Positions 1 through 10,475 of a stretch of 64,000 nt of DNA are shown one piece after another; positions within the stretch are counted from its first letter, which is position 1, and every line of letters starts with the position of its first letter. The translations under genes were made by a program, and so were the position numbers. The notes beneath the pieces are model-generated. The model did no database searches, was not told the origin of the DNA, and saw only the letters and a program-made list of their open reading frames with translations. This DNA comes from Hyalella azteca (Eukaryota; Arthropoda; Malacostraca; Amphipoda; Hyalellidae), in contig NW_025946746.1 of the NCBI RefSeq assembly GCF_000764305.2, positions 1-64,000 of the forward strand. Direction: 5' to 3'.

Positions 1-494
1 GGTAAAAAGAGGCTCTTCAAGGGTGAAGTTGGAAAATCGCGGGTGCAATTTTTGTCCTCCCGGGTGCTTCTCGAAAATCGCGGGTGAGAATTTACTGTTC
101 TCGGGCAATTTTACAAAATAGCGTGTGAACAGCTGCAACCTACCGTCTCTCAACTTCTCGCGCCGAGCCGCCGAACGAGAGGTGCCGCGCCATAGACCAG
201 CAAATTACCTCAAATCAGCCCAGGAGCCAACATCAACCTTCTAAATGCTATTGATATAGTCATCCTGGCAGTGGCACCTAAGCAGCTGTACTCAATTGAC
301 CCATCGTACCTCACGAATTTTAAACCAACAATGCTTCAGCTCACAAGCTGCTATTCCACATAGTTAACGGTTGAAACGTCGTTCTCCAATAACTTTCAAC
401 CGACACCATCACCTCGAAGGATTGGATCGTCGGCAAGCATATGTATATGATACTCGTATCTCGGATGGTTCTACAGGCAATTAAGTTGAGAACA
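1..494. other. No gene recognised
   Basis: Nothing with coding character or clear repeat structure is visible. The short phrase about 'cgggtg' with 'aaaatcgc' recurs three times in the first 100 bases, which looks like the edge of a degenerate tandem repeat. Confidence 0.5.
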
Positions 495-899
495 CTGGTT
501 GTCGAGTCGTTACTATGGAGTTCTTAAGAAATTAATGCAGTAGTAAAATAGATAATAAATACGATAGACTCCTGCGTCTCGAAATAATTTTCTCGAAATG
601 AACCAGGACAGACAAAACGAGACGAGAAAATTCCGGGCAAAAAATAACGGGACGGAGGGTAAAATTTGTCCCAGAATAAACGTATGAACCGAGACAAGAC
701 TTCTGTCCCGGACTTTAAAACTTGTGTCCCGGTAAATTATGAACCGGGACAAGACAGACAGATTTGAAACGAGACGTAACGAGACGAGACGAGATTTATC
801 TTAATTATTTAAGACAAAACAAGTTTTTCGATTACGATACGAATCATTTCGAAAACATGGGTTGAAGAATGACAAGTTAGCCCTTTATTGCTACTAATA

Positions 900-1767
900 G
901 GCAAAGGTGGGCAGTAGCGCGCTACATGTAGCGGCCGCTAGTAGCGGTAGCGGCGCTACATTTAAGGCAATGTAGCGGTGGCGATAGCGCGCGCTACATA
1001 TTTAAGTAGCAACACGAGGTTTTGTCGCTACAGCGCTACCGCTACATTTATAGATAAAGCCTTTATATTTTACTTAATAGTATTAAATATTGCTTAAAAA
1101 CCAGCATGATACATACATAATATTAATTACAGAATAAAACTATGAAAGATTTGGGTGTAATGTTGTCAACCTCAGCCTGTTACTAGTGTCAACATGTTAG
1201 TTGTTACTTGTTAAGTGGTTACCAGTTACCACTTACAGGTATTCTTTCATGTTTCAGTTAGCTTACAGTTATTTTTACACAGTTATTTTTATGTTCACCT
1301 TCCCTACATGGATGTCTACTTTAATCTACCAATCTCAAAAATAATCCACATTATATATAGGTACAAAAAAAGACTGATTTTTTGTATGTATATGTGGATA
1401 ATTTTTTAGATTGGTAGATTAAAGTAGACTTCCATGTAAGAAAGGTAAAACATATAAATAACTGTAACTTTATTTACTGTATCTAACCTGTACTAGTTCG
1501 GTTAGGTTAATTGCAATAAAGTTGCATTGATATGTTATGAAAATGTTTTATTAGCATTAAATGTTTATGAGTAAATCCCAATAGCAGAACAATAGATATT
1601 TAGAGATTTCCAATAATTTTGGCCATTGTAGCGGCTAATGTAGTGGCGCTACATTTTACTGTAGCGGTAGCGCTCGCTACAATCTAGTGGGTGTAGCGTT
1701 AGCAGTAGCGCCCGCTACATTTAGAACATGTAGCGGTAGCGCCGCTACATTTCAAAGTAGCGCTGCC
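900..1767. repeat. GTAGC-rich palindromic clusters nested in the hAT-like element
   Basis: Two clusters (about 914-1050 and 1625-1767) consist of many copies of GTAGCGGTAGCG and its complement CGCTAC. The outer edges read CAAAGGTGGGCAG on the left and, inverted, CAGAGCTTGGCAG on the right, which resembles other hAT termini. This suggests an element nested inside the first. I found no matching 8-bp duplication at these edges. Confidence 0.5.
1265..1470. repeat. Long imperfect hairpin
   Basis: The left arm contains 'tctactttaatctaccaatc' and the right arm contains its inverted copy 'gattggtagattaaagtaga'. The pairing extends outward through 'ttcacctt' and 'acagttattt' on both sides. Arms of roughly 85 bases flank a short AT-rich loop near 1350-1385. 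It lies between the two GTAGC clusters. Confidence 0.7.
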
Positions 1768-2186
1768 AAGCTCTGCATAAACGTATGATCGTAAGTTGAA
1801 GTTTACACCACATCAATAATTAATTCGTCTCCTTATGTCTCGTTAAAATGGCTATGAATTCCGGGAAATTTTAAGGTACCTATTTTAACCAGGATGTCTC
1901 GTCTCAGTATCGTCCCGGAATTCCTACGGAGGGCTGAAAATTGTCCCGGTTTTTATTGCGAACCAGGACAGAGCCTGCTGTCTCGTCTCGTCTCGGATAA
2001 GAAAAAATACCAAATGCAGGAGTCTAAAATACGATACAAAAGTCACTTGTTTTAATCGTATAACATAAATAATCTTCAGAATACTTCAAGCCGGGTGGCC
2101 CTGCAGTTGTTAAAGCTCAAAGTACCAAAATTTGAGCAGACATGCGTGTGTTCAATACAGCTCTGCTGCCTCTGCATGTGCGCCAG

Positions 2187-2580
2187 GGGAGCACAGCCGT
2201 GCACCACCAATTTTGTGCACCAATAAGCCCTGAATCGAACGCCTTGGATCTCTCCGGACATCCGCCAATCAGCCGTGAACCACTCGGCTTTGTCTTCCTC
2301 CGGCCACGCATAGAACCTGCCGTGCACCACCAGGCCGCGGATCGAATCTGACTTCCGGGCATCGTTAAATTACATAATTTTACGTTCACCGCATCTGAGG
2401 TTAGGTTTCAGATAGTATAGTTCTGTTCCAAAATTTATCGTCCTTCGACAAGTGTCCGTTCAACCGAGGGCTGGTTCGACTAACGGCCTAGAGACGGACG
2501 GCTTGAATTGTTGAAGGCTACGTTCCGGAAGGCAGGAATCATGATGGTCCAGGGCAGTGGTGGTCTTCGGCAGGCGACCC
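2187..2580. mobile_element. Unclassified insertion in repeat copy A
   Basis: This stretch is absent from the paralogous copy, where the sequence runs directly from 'catgtgcgccag' into 'tttctggtcag' near 3520. It is flanked by GTGCGCCAG (2178-2186) and GTGCACCAG (2581-2589), nine bases with one mismatch, which fits a target duplication. The interior repeats the phrase 'cgtgcaccacca'. No coding domain was recognised. Confidence 0.5.
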
Positions 2581-2839
2581 GTGCACCAGTTTCTGGTCAG
2601 AATTGACGAGGAGCAGTCAAGCAAAACTTGGAGCAGTGAGTTGCGCGTTCGAGACCGCAACAAGCTGTGAATGTTGTGCGTTGTTAAGAATAGGCGGCAG
2701 GCATATGGCCTCATAAATGCTGAAACTGTTATATTTATTATTATCGTATTTCTTTTGTTTATTGTTAACATCTGAGCATACCGCCTTCAATTTGCTGGGC
2801 CGTATGTATCCAACTTGGTCAAATGGCCGCGTATTCTTA

Positions 2840-3300
2840 AACATGTCCACGTATTCTTATTATTGTGTTCTAATAATATAAGTGTTCTGAAGGTATTCCT
2901 AATATTTTTAATAACATAAGTGTACACGTATTCCATATATTGTATTCCTAATATTCTTGATAATATGAGTGTCCACGTACGGTATTAAAGTATCGTATTC
3001 CTAATATTCCTTATAATATAAGTGTCCACTTATTCTAATTATCGTATTCCTAATGTTCTTAATACTATAGGTGTCCATGTATAATATAAGTCGTATTCCT
3101 GATATTCTTAATAATATAAGTGTCAATGCATTCTTAATATTGTATTCTAATATTCTTAATAATATAAGTGTCCACACATTCTTAATATCGTATTCCAAAT
3201 ATTCTTAATAATATAAGTATCAATGCATTCTTGAAATCACATTCCTAATATTCTTAATAATATAAGTGTCAATGCATTCTTAATATTGTATTTCTATTGT
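2840..3300. repeat. Degenerate tandem repeat of about 50-60 bp
   Basis: About eight diverged units contain the core 'attcttaataatataagtg' followed by 'tccac' or 'tcaatg' and a 'gtattc' phrase. The array separates repeat copies A and B. Confidence 0.75.
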
Positions 3301-3312
3301 TCTTAATATTCT

Positions 3313-3690
3313 AGCGCTGGTCGTTGGATCGTTGCTATGAAATTCTTAAGAAATTAATGTTTTAGCCAAATAAATTATAAATACAATACAAAAGTCACTC
3401 ATTTTAATCGTATAACATAAAGAATCTTTAGTCTACTTCAGGCCTGGTGGCCCAGTTGTTAAAGCTCAAAGTACCAAAATTGGAGCAGACATGTGCGTGT
3501 TTGATACAGCTCCGCATGTGCGCCAGTTTCTGGTCAGAATCAACAAGGAGCAGTCAAGCAAAATTGGAGCAGTGAGTTGCGCGTTCGAGACCGCAACAAG
3601 CTGCAAATGTTCTGCGATGTTAAGAATTGGCGACAGGCCTACAGCCTACTAAACGCTGGCACTGCTATTATTATTATCTATTATATAATT
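3313..3690. repeat. Dispersed repeat copy B (uninterrupted)
   Basis: This copy parallels repeat copy A but lacks both insertions of that copy. It keeps 'ttcttaagaaattaatg', 'aaatacaatacaaaagtcac' and 'gcgcgttcgagaccgcaac'. It therefore preserves the pre-insertion sequence of both events. Confidence 0.75.
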
Positions 3691-3714
3691 GTAAATTCAT
3701 AGGCATAGAAATTG

Positions 3715-4610
3715 CACAGCGGAGCTAGGTAATATTACTATGCTTTGAAGATGCTAACTTCACCTCGGCAAGAACAATGAACAGCAAGCTTACAGCATGA
3801 GAAGACACGGTTGCAACGAGAGGGTTATGATTGAGACGTCTTGCGTGGAAAAAGATCTTGGAGTTTGTGTCGACAGGGAGCTGAAATTTTATAGGCATAT
3901 CGAAACGCAAGTTAATAATCCAATAAACTGCTTGGGCTGATCAGACGCTCCTACGAGTACCTAGATATAGAAATGATGAAGCTGTTGTTCACCTCTGTCG
4001 TGCGCCCAAACCTAGAGTTTGGAAACATTGTGTGGTCACCAAGACTTGAAAAGGACAAAAATTTAGTTGAGAGTGTTCAAAGACATGCAACAAGGATAAT
4101 ACCAGGATTAAAGGGCAAGTCTTATGAAGAAAGATTGAAGATTATGAAGCTTCCCAGTCTCCGTTAAAGTCGCCTGCGTGGTGACCTCATTGAAGTATAC
4201 AAGTATACTCATGGTTTGTACAAGGTCCCAGAAGGATTACTAGAATTTGAAACAAGAATCAACACCAGGGGCCACAGCTATAAACTAAAAAAAATGCAGT
4301 TCAACTTATCCATGCGACAACATTTCTTCTCGCTTCGAGTCACTGACATGTGGAACAGCCTCCCTGAAGATATTGTTGATGCTCCGAGAATAAACGCGTT
4401 CAAGAACAGACTAGACAAGGCCATGCATGAGCATATGTTCAGTCTTAAAATGCCTCGTACCCTGCGGAACATCTGATATCTAGAAGCGATTTTAAATCTA
4501 CCGTCCGTAAGGCCAGTCTAGTCAAGAAAAGTACAAGAATCGGTGACAGGCCTATCCAGGCCTATTTATTTAATGCCGAAGATACTATACTACTATACTA
4601 TGACTCGCTC
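3715..4610 (+). pseudogene. CR1-like non-LTR retrotransposon, 3' end of ORF2, decayed
   Basis: Translated pieces match the C-terminal part of reverse transcriptases of CR1-clade elements. The order is: a block with EKDLGVCVDRELKF (about 3850-3890); then SVVRPNLEFGNIVW with QRHATRIIPGLKGKSYEERL (3985-4165); then RLRGDLIEVYK (about 4170-4205); and a terminal block with MWNSLPEDIVDAPRINAFK (4345-4405) ending in a stop at 4474-4476. At least two frameshifts separate these blocks, near 3938 and 4166, so the element is dead. The catalytic palm with the FADD motif is upstream and missing, so the copy is 5'-truncated. After the stop there is a short 3' UTR with 'aagaatcggtgacagg', then an ACTAT-type microsatellite tail. 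That tail is the 3' end signature shared by three more copies in this window. Confidence 0.85.
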
Positions 4611-5860
4611 TTGGCATCAAATCTCTTTTGAAGCCACCTGTAGCACGGATACGTAGCTAGCATCTGGGCATCAGAGCAACCTATTGCCACATGTGAGTCA
4701 TACCTGAAATTTAAAGGGCCCGAAATAGGTCAGTATTATCCACAAATGGGGCAAGTGAGTCAAAAAAAGTGCATCGCTATTCGGACGCAGTTCACTCATC
4801 AAAGTGGGTCATCCAGACCACCCATTTCTCTTGGTGAAACATTCACTTTTACACAGTAATTGTAGGTGTGTTATGAAAGGCTTCGTAAATGATTTAAAGA
4901 TAGATAATGGCATCTAATATATTAAAACGCATGCCAAATTAAATAAAGTTATTTTATTACCCCATTTGCTAACAACGAATACCAAACAAAATATTGTTGT
5001 TTTATTTCCTTACTTATGATATGCAATACCAAACAAAACATTTTTTCTTCACCCTTGATGAGTTTCGTCATTTTAATTGGTACTCATGCTTTTCATATGA
5101 ATAATAATCTTAGTTGTCGAATTGTGAACATTCTATGTAATTGCTTAGCATTTACTCGCACAATTATTTGCTTAGCATCCACTCGCACAACTCGTATAAT
5201 GAATATTTCCATAAGCCCTCTGCAAGTTTTAAGGTTACATGTTAATGCTATGTAATGTGTTAATACGGTACTAAACTTATTAACCAAAAGTATGTAACCA
5301 TGCAACCGTAAAACTCGGGGAAGGTTAAAGCGGATAGCTTGACTTGCAATAGTCTTAGGCATATAGTTCCGTTATTATGAATGTTGCGCATCGTTACCTG
5401 ATTTATTAAGTGATGGTAGAAATGTAGAATGCGCCCTAATCTTCATCAATCGAATAAGACCGGTTTGACTGGAGGTATAACTCGGTTACAGCTCATTGTG
5501 TGAGCTTTGAAATAGTTTCAATCACGATGAATAGGATGAAGGAGTTAATTTTTGGAGTTTCAGGAATATTGCACAGCATTCTATGGTATTATGAATCGTT
5601 ATTATTATCAATGACCAGCTAAGCGCAGGCTTGGCATTGACAAATCTATATCAATAACTTCATGCCAAGGCCAACACGTTATTGTCTGACTGATATTACT
5701 ATGATACTCTAAAAGAAGGGCCAAATAATATCCATTGATTTTCACTCACGGATGAATTACTGCATAGGGAATTGTTATAGACCACGACTTTTATAGATTA
5801 TTATATGAAAAGCGAAAATTGCCAATCTCATGGGAGATAAATGAGAATAATGAACAGTAA
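4611..5860. other. No gene recognised
   Basis: AT-rich sequence without coding or repeat structure that I can support. Several CCAT/GGTC phrases near 4790-4850 look coincidental. Confidence 0.5.
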
Positions 5861-5935
5861 CCCAGAGGCTTTACAGTTCAGAGTACCTGGACTTGGCCAG
5901 AGAAGTGCGGGTTTGATCCCAGCTCTGTGCGCCAT
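5861..5935 (+). repeat. tRNA-like SINE head (possible)
   Basis: The phrase 'gcgggtttgatccc' (about 5908-5921) closely matches a Pol III B box. It is preceded about 45 bases upstream by a degenerate A-box-like region and by 'cctggacttggcca', a pattern seen in tRNA-derived SINEs. The ends do not pair as a functional acceptor stem, so this is not a working tRNA gene. Confidence 0.4.
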
Positions 5936-6690
5936 ATGTAATTAACATGATAATAATTTGAATAAGCGTTAGTCGTTATGCATTAATTTTGTTAACCGTA
6001 TCATTTTTATCAATTAAAACGTAGATTGTTTACGTATTAATTATATAAAATTATGTAAAGAGTGACATTCGGATCTAATATGAACATGGATTGTCCAATG
6101 TGTTTAATCAAAATTTGTATGATAATTCGATCAGTATGACGCGTTTTTACAAATTATAGAAATTTCTAATCGAATAAATTGGTTTATGTATTGTATTGGC
6201 TCATAAAACTGAAAGTGAATATTGTTCTCTCAGGTTTTCTGACATGACCACTAGCTGAACATGATCGATGTCCAAACAAACGTGCAAAAACAAAGTTGAA
6301 TGTTCGCATGTTTGTCATGAGGTTAATTTCAAAAACATAATTTTTAGCATGGATTTTTAATTTTCTGATTGATGCTTTCTTGAAATTCGTAACTCTACTA
6401 AAATGCATCATAGATTATTCGAACCTATAAAGTATTTTTCGTATGAGCTAGAGCGAACCGTCATCAAATGCTCAAAAAAAATTAGCTACTGAAGGGTTTG
6501 ATGTAGCTGCTCGCGTGTCTGTAATCCGTATTATGAGAGACGCCGCCAAAACGGTTGAGTGTAGTGTGAGTGACTTTATCTGTGAAAGAAGGTACGACAA
6601 ATTCAGTATACAGCCTTACATGTAATGAATTTTTTCTGGTGATGTGCTGTTTAAGGGCTTTTGGCCAATGGCCATTACTGTTGAAATTGT
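5936..6690. other. No gene recognised
   Basis: AT-rich sequence with no supportable feature. Confidence 0.5.
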
Positions 6691-6699
6691 AGCTCTACG

Positions 6700-6800
6700 G
6701 GCGCGGTCAAATTTATCCATGGCCACGGCCCCACGGGTGAAATTATCCATGGCCATTGGCTACGGGTTAAATTATCCATGGCCACGGGTAAAATTGTCCC
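6700..6800. repeat. Short tandem repeat with CCATGGCC core
   Basis: Three diverged units of about 30 bases contain 'aaattatccatggcca' and 'cgggt'. No other structure. Confidence 0.6.
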
Positions 6801-6857
6801 TCGTTGACGGTGATTTTTGCTCTTGTACGGGTGACTCCTGCCCATTATTCCAGTCTG

Positions 6858-8172
6858 GTATTGGGATACAACACAGCTTTGAATTAGAACACTAACGAAT
6901 ATTGAACACTACTTAATTACGTTTTAATTAACAGCTATTAGGCTTTTAATTAGGCAAATTTCAAATTTTGTACAAAGCTTGGAACGATCTGTGTGTGTCC
7001 AATTCAAGTTGTGTCGGAATTAGTTTTGATGGGTCTAAATCCATCACTCAACTTAATCATCTATTAATTTATTTACGACTTGAAATCAGTGAATACAAGT
7101 TTACTTAAAGGATTCCTAATATATTCACAGACACATTTAAAAGTCTCAAACCATAATATTCTTCCTATAAAAATAGTTATTCACTATTTGGTAGAGCAAG
7201 GTCAACTGTCAAATTTGACACATTTTTCGATGATCTCACCAGATGGCATGCATTGTCTCTCTTTGGATCTCAATATTTTCCCACTAGATGGCCAAGACCT
7301 AGTGTTTTTGCAGTATTTCGACACGCAAATGTATGACGTCAACATTTCAACCATCAATGAAGTGAATGAACGCATGGAACTAAAACAAAGCTTAATATAA
7401 AGGAAAAACTAGAAAAGTGACGGAATTACCTACGATGTCGGAATATACCACGTTTACCCTAACTGTTTTTATAGGAAGAATATTATGGTTTGAGACTTAA
7501 ATACGTCTGTGAATATATTAGGAATCCTTTAAGTAAACTTGTATTCGCTGATTTCAAGTCGTAAATAAATTAATAGATGATTAAGTTGAGTGATGGATTT
7601 AGACCCATCAAAACTAATTCCGACACAACCTGAATTGGACACACACAGATCGTTCCAAGCTTTGTACAAAAATTGAAATTTGCTTAGGGTAAACGCGGTA
7701 TATTCCGACATCGTAGGTAATTCCATCACTTCTCCAGCTTTTCCTTTATATTAAGCTTTGTTTTAGTTCCATGCGTTCATTGATGGTTGAAATGGTGACG
7801 TCATACATTTGCGTGTCGAAATACTGCCAAAACACTAGGTCTTGGCCATCTAGTGGGAAAATATTGAGATCCAAAGAGAGACAATGCATGCCACGTGGTG
7901 AGATCATCCAAAAATGTGTCAAATTTGACAGTTGACATGGCTCTACCAAATAGTGAATAACAGTAGTGAAGTGTTTTGAGAGTCATGTGAAGGCAACAGA
8001 ACTTATGTAACGCATACGGTTTTTTTATGGTATTGCATTTCTCGATGCATCCTTAATGTGTCGGAATATACCGCGTTTACCCTAATTAAAAGCCTAATAG
8101 CTGTTGATTAAAACGTAATTAAGTAGTGTTCAATATTCGTTAGTGTTCTAATTCAAAGCCGTGTTGTATCCC
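6858..8172. repeat. Large inverted repeat (palindrome) with nested MITEs
   Basis: The left arm (about 6858-7180) runs from 'attgggatacaacac' through 'acagctattaggctttt' and 'ttgtacaaagcttgg' to 'ttcttcctataaaaatag'. The right arm is its reverse complement, at about 7464-7683 and 8085-8172, interrupted by a 396-bp MITE. The centre (7181-7463) holds a second, partly deleted copy of the same MITE. No transposase frame was seen. The open frames in the arms are repeat sequence, not genes. Confidence 0.8.
7687..8082. mobile_element. Tc1/mariner-like MITE, 396 bp, TA target
   Basis: The inverted termini are GGGTAAACGCGGTATATTCC (left) and its complement ending at 8082, flanked by TA on each side. 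The opposite palindrome arm preserves the unoccupied site ('ttaattaggcaaatttc' at about 6947-6963) with a single TA. This supports insertion with TA duplication, as in the Tc1/mariner superfamily. Related ends occur at 7433-7457 and 8534-8557. Confidence 0.8.
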
Positions 8173-8257
8173 AATACAGCTCACACAGCAAACGGAATTT
8201 GTTCTAATTCAAAGCCGTGTTGTATCCCAATACAGCTCACACAGCAAACGGAATTCG
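8145..8257. repeat. Tandem duplication of a 57-bp unit
   Basis: Two adjacent copies begin 'ttctaattcaaagccgtg' and end 'cagcaaacggaatt'. The unit is the outer end of the palindrome arm. Confidence 0.8.
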
Positions 8258-8436
8258 AACACGTGGATATCGGCAATACGTATCAGTTAAATTTGAAGCG
8301 CTGACGCAATACAACTCGCCACGTGTTGAATATTGCCACACAAAGTGACGGAATATAGGGATTTGGTAGGTTTCCATTCTAAAGGCTTTTTAATAAATAT
8401 GGCAACATTTTGTGACGTTTCATTGTTGCTGATATG

Positions 8437-8558
8437 TAGTGAAGTGTTTTGAGAGTCATGTGAAGGCAACAGAACTTACGTAACGCATACGTTTTTTTTA
8501 TAGTTTTTCATTTCTCGATGCGTCCTTAATGTGTCGGAATATACCGCGTTTACCCTAC
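8437..8558. mobile_element. Right-end fragment of the Tc1/mariner-like MITE
   Basis: The segment from 'tagtgaagtgttttgagag' to the terminus '..ccgcgtttaccc' followed by TA is nearly identical to 7961-8082. No matching left terminus was found directly upstream, so it is treated as truncated or rearranged. Confidence 0.7.
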
Positions 8559-8727
8559 CTCAGATTTGTTATAAAATTGTTTGAATGTCTCTTGTTTGAT
8601 AGATATTCTCTATTTTTCTTTTATTTAATGGATTTTTTTTAATTTTCCAGGCTTTTTGTTTGTAATGATCAAGTTTAAGTTAAGTATTTAGGCTAGTTAA
8701 CCAGTACTGTAGTACATATACCATATT

Positions 8728-8975
8728 TGGGGGCGGGGCTTATGGGCACAACCAATCACAGCTGGAAAGCATCCCCATCAACCAATCACAGCTTGAAAGC
8801 ATCCCCAGCAACCAATCACAGCTGGAAAGCATCCCCATCAACCAATCACAGCTTGAAAGCATCCCCAGCAACCAATCACAGCTAGAAAGCAGATAACATT
8901 ACAACTCCATTAACCAGTCACAGCTGGAAAGCTGGAAGGGGCTAAAATCACAACCCCATAAACCAATCACAGTTG
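8728..8975. repeat. 30-bp CCAAT-containing tandem array next to a GC box
   Basis: The array begins with GGGGGCGGGGCTT (8728-8740), then repeats 'accaatcacagctggaaag' with a 30-bp period. The unit ends alternate between 'catccccatca' and 'catccccagca', so a 60-bp higher-order period is visible. Five regular units reach about 8900 and two diverged units continue to about 8975. Each unit carries a CCAAT motif. There is no downstream gene to which a promoter role could be assigned. Confidence 0.75.
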
Positions 8976-10323
8976 AAAAGTGATAGGATATGTATAATGT
9001 ATATAATAAAATGGACTGGAAGTGGAAAGTTCCTGGACTTTCCAACCTTTCAGGTCCTGCTTTCCAATATGCTATGTGTACTGGTTAATTTAATATCCCT
9101 CTAGAATTCCACACTGGTTGAAACTGTTGAATAATAAATGCCATGTACTACCTACCTCATATGGTGCACATTGCCTAGAAAGATGAAAGTTTCCATCCCA
9201 GGCAACATGCACCAATAGAGGCTCACGGTTTTTATGTCAGAAGCTTGTAGAACTCGCTCAGACAAGACTCACAAGAGCAGCGCACTAGTCCTGATCTTGC
9301 TGCCTTGTCTGTAACTAAAGTTATTCAAGTTTGAATGAGTCGCACCACTGGAATACAGGCTATTTTGAGAGTTGCAGTCAGTGTTAATACTGGTGCTGGC
9401 CTGTGGCCACTGGTCAAAACTACAGTGTGTAGAGTTGAGTGCCAGCAACTTTGGTGCTGTTGGTTTTTTCCCACATCCCTGGCTGTGATATTTGTCATAA
9501 TGTCATTTGATGGTGCCAGTACAGGGTGCAGGCGCTACTCATTAGGTACTCGGTATACTACCTAATAGGCTAATTGTGTTAAGATGTACCGTGTACGGTA
9601 GTAGTGAGTACTGACTACCTACTGAGTGCCGAGTAGTGAGTAGACTATGTAAACATGAAGGTATCCTGTAAGGCTGTAAGGCTTTATATATATTAATATT
9701 ATATACATCATACATGGTATGATGGTAACCTGTATTATCATGTTGTTACCGTCAATACCGTGTGTCTCTAGCCCTAGTGGGTGAGACAAACTTGTTGTCT
9801 GCTTATAAATTTAGAAGTAACTATCTAAGTGAAAGGATAATGAAACAATTTCTCTATAATATTAATTAAGGGATCTTGTACAAAATTAACCAAACACACA
9901 ACTCAAGTACAAAACAAACTTTAAGGGTATTAATGACTAATAAATGTAGTCTAATATGTGGATTGCAAATGTGTAGTGTATTCTAAAAGTGTACTAGAAA
10001 TTAGAGCATGGGCAGGTGGAGGTGGTTGCATAGTCGCAAAGCAGAGAGTTTTTTAGACTCTCCCTCAAGTTCATTTTTGACTTTAGAGTCCTATAAGTAG
10101 ACCAGTAAAGTATCATGGATACCAGCCTTATCAATCAGTGTGGAATTCCAGAGGGGTAATATATTAACTGATAAACATAGCAAATCGGAAAGCAGGACCC
10201 AAAAATCTGGAACGTCCAGCACACTTCCACTTCAGTCCATCATCATCACTGATGAGTATCTGCAAGATGCCACAGCTGTTTCAATTTCATTGAAAAAAAC
10301 AGCGCTTGCATCATCACAGTAAC
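8976..10323. other. No gene recognised
   Basis: Intergenic sequence. Around 9535-9640 there are repeated 'gtactcggta'/'gagtactga' phrases that look like simple local repetition. No coding exon could be supported. Confidence 0.5.
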
Positions 10324-10475
10324 AAGAATCCAATCAGCGCTTGAACGCGTCCAACGTAACAGTCACAAGAATCCAATCAATGCTTGAACGCATCCAACGT
10401 ACTGTCACAGGGATCCAATCATCGCTAGAACGTGTGCAACGTCACAGCCACTGGAATCCAATCAGCGATAGAAAG
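10324..10475. repeat. Imperfect tandem repeat, about 41 bp unit
   Basis: Three to four units contain 'gaatccaatcaRYgcttgaac' and 'gtccaacgtaacagtcac' variants. The open frame across it is a product of the repeat. Confidence 0.7.

Larger units (their letters stand above)
565..2026. mobile_element. hAT-like non-autonomous transposon, 1.46 kb
   Basis: The element is bounded by inverted termini TAGACTCCTGCG and TGCAGGAGTCTA. It is flanked by a perfect 8-bp direct repeat AAATACGA (557-564 and 2027-2034). An 8-bp target duplication is the signature of hAT transposases. Subterminal sequence on both sides is rich in 'gagacgagac' and 'cccgg' motifs. No transposase frame is visible, so it would need a transposase in trans. 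The same termini bound the 266-bp element at 12681-12946. The related repeat copy at 3313-3690 shows the unoccupied site near 3380. Confidence 0.85.
495..2750. repeat. Dispersed repeat copy A, interrupted by two insertions
   Basis: The pieces 500-564, 2027-2186 and 2581-2750 together align by eye with an uninterrupted copy at 3313-3690. Shared phrases include 'ttcttaagaaattaatg', 'aaagtcac', 'ttaaagctcaaagtacc' and 'gcgcgttcgagaccgcaac'. Copy A was broken by a hAT-like element (565-2026) and by a second insert (2187-2580). The family is not recognised and no long frame is preserved. Confidence 0.7.

Noticed and set aside
5861..5935. tRNA gene
   Set aside because: The B box is good but the acceptor and anticodon stems do not form; a tRNA-derived SINE head fits better.
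7080..7986. Open frames in the 6858-8172 palindrome that encode similar peptides on both strands
   Set aside because: They are inverted copies of the same MITE and palindrome sequence, not genes.
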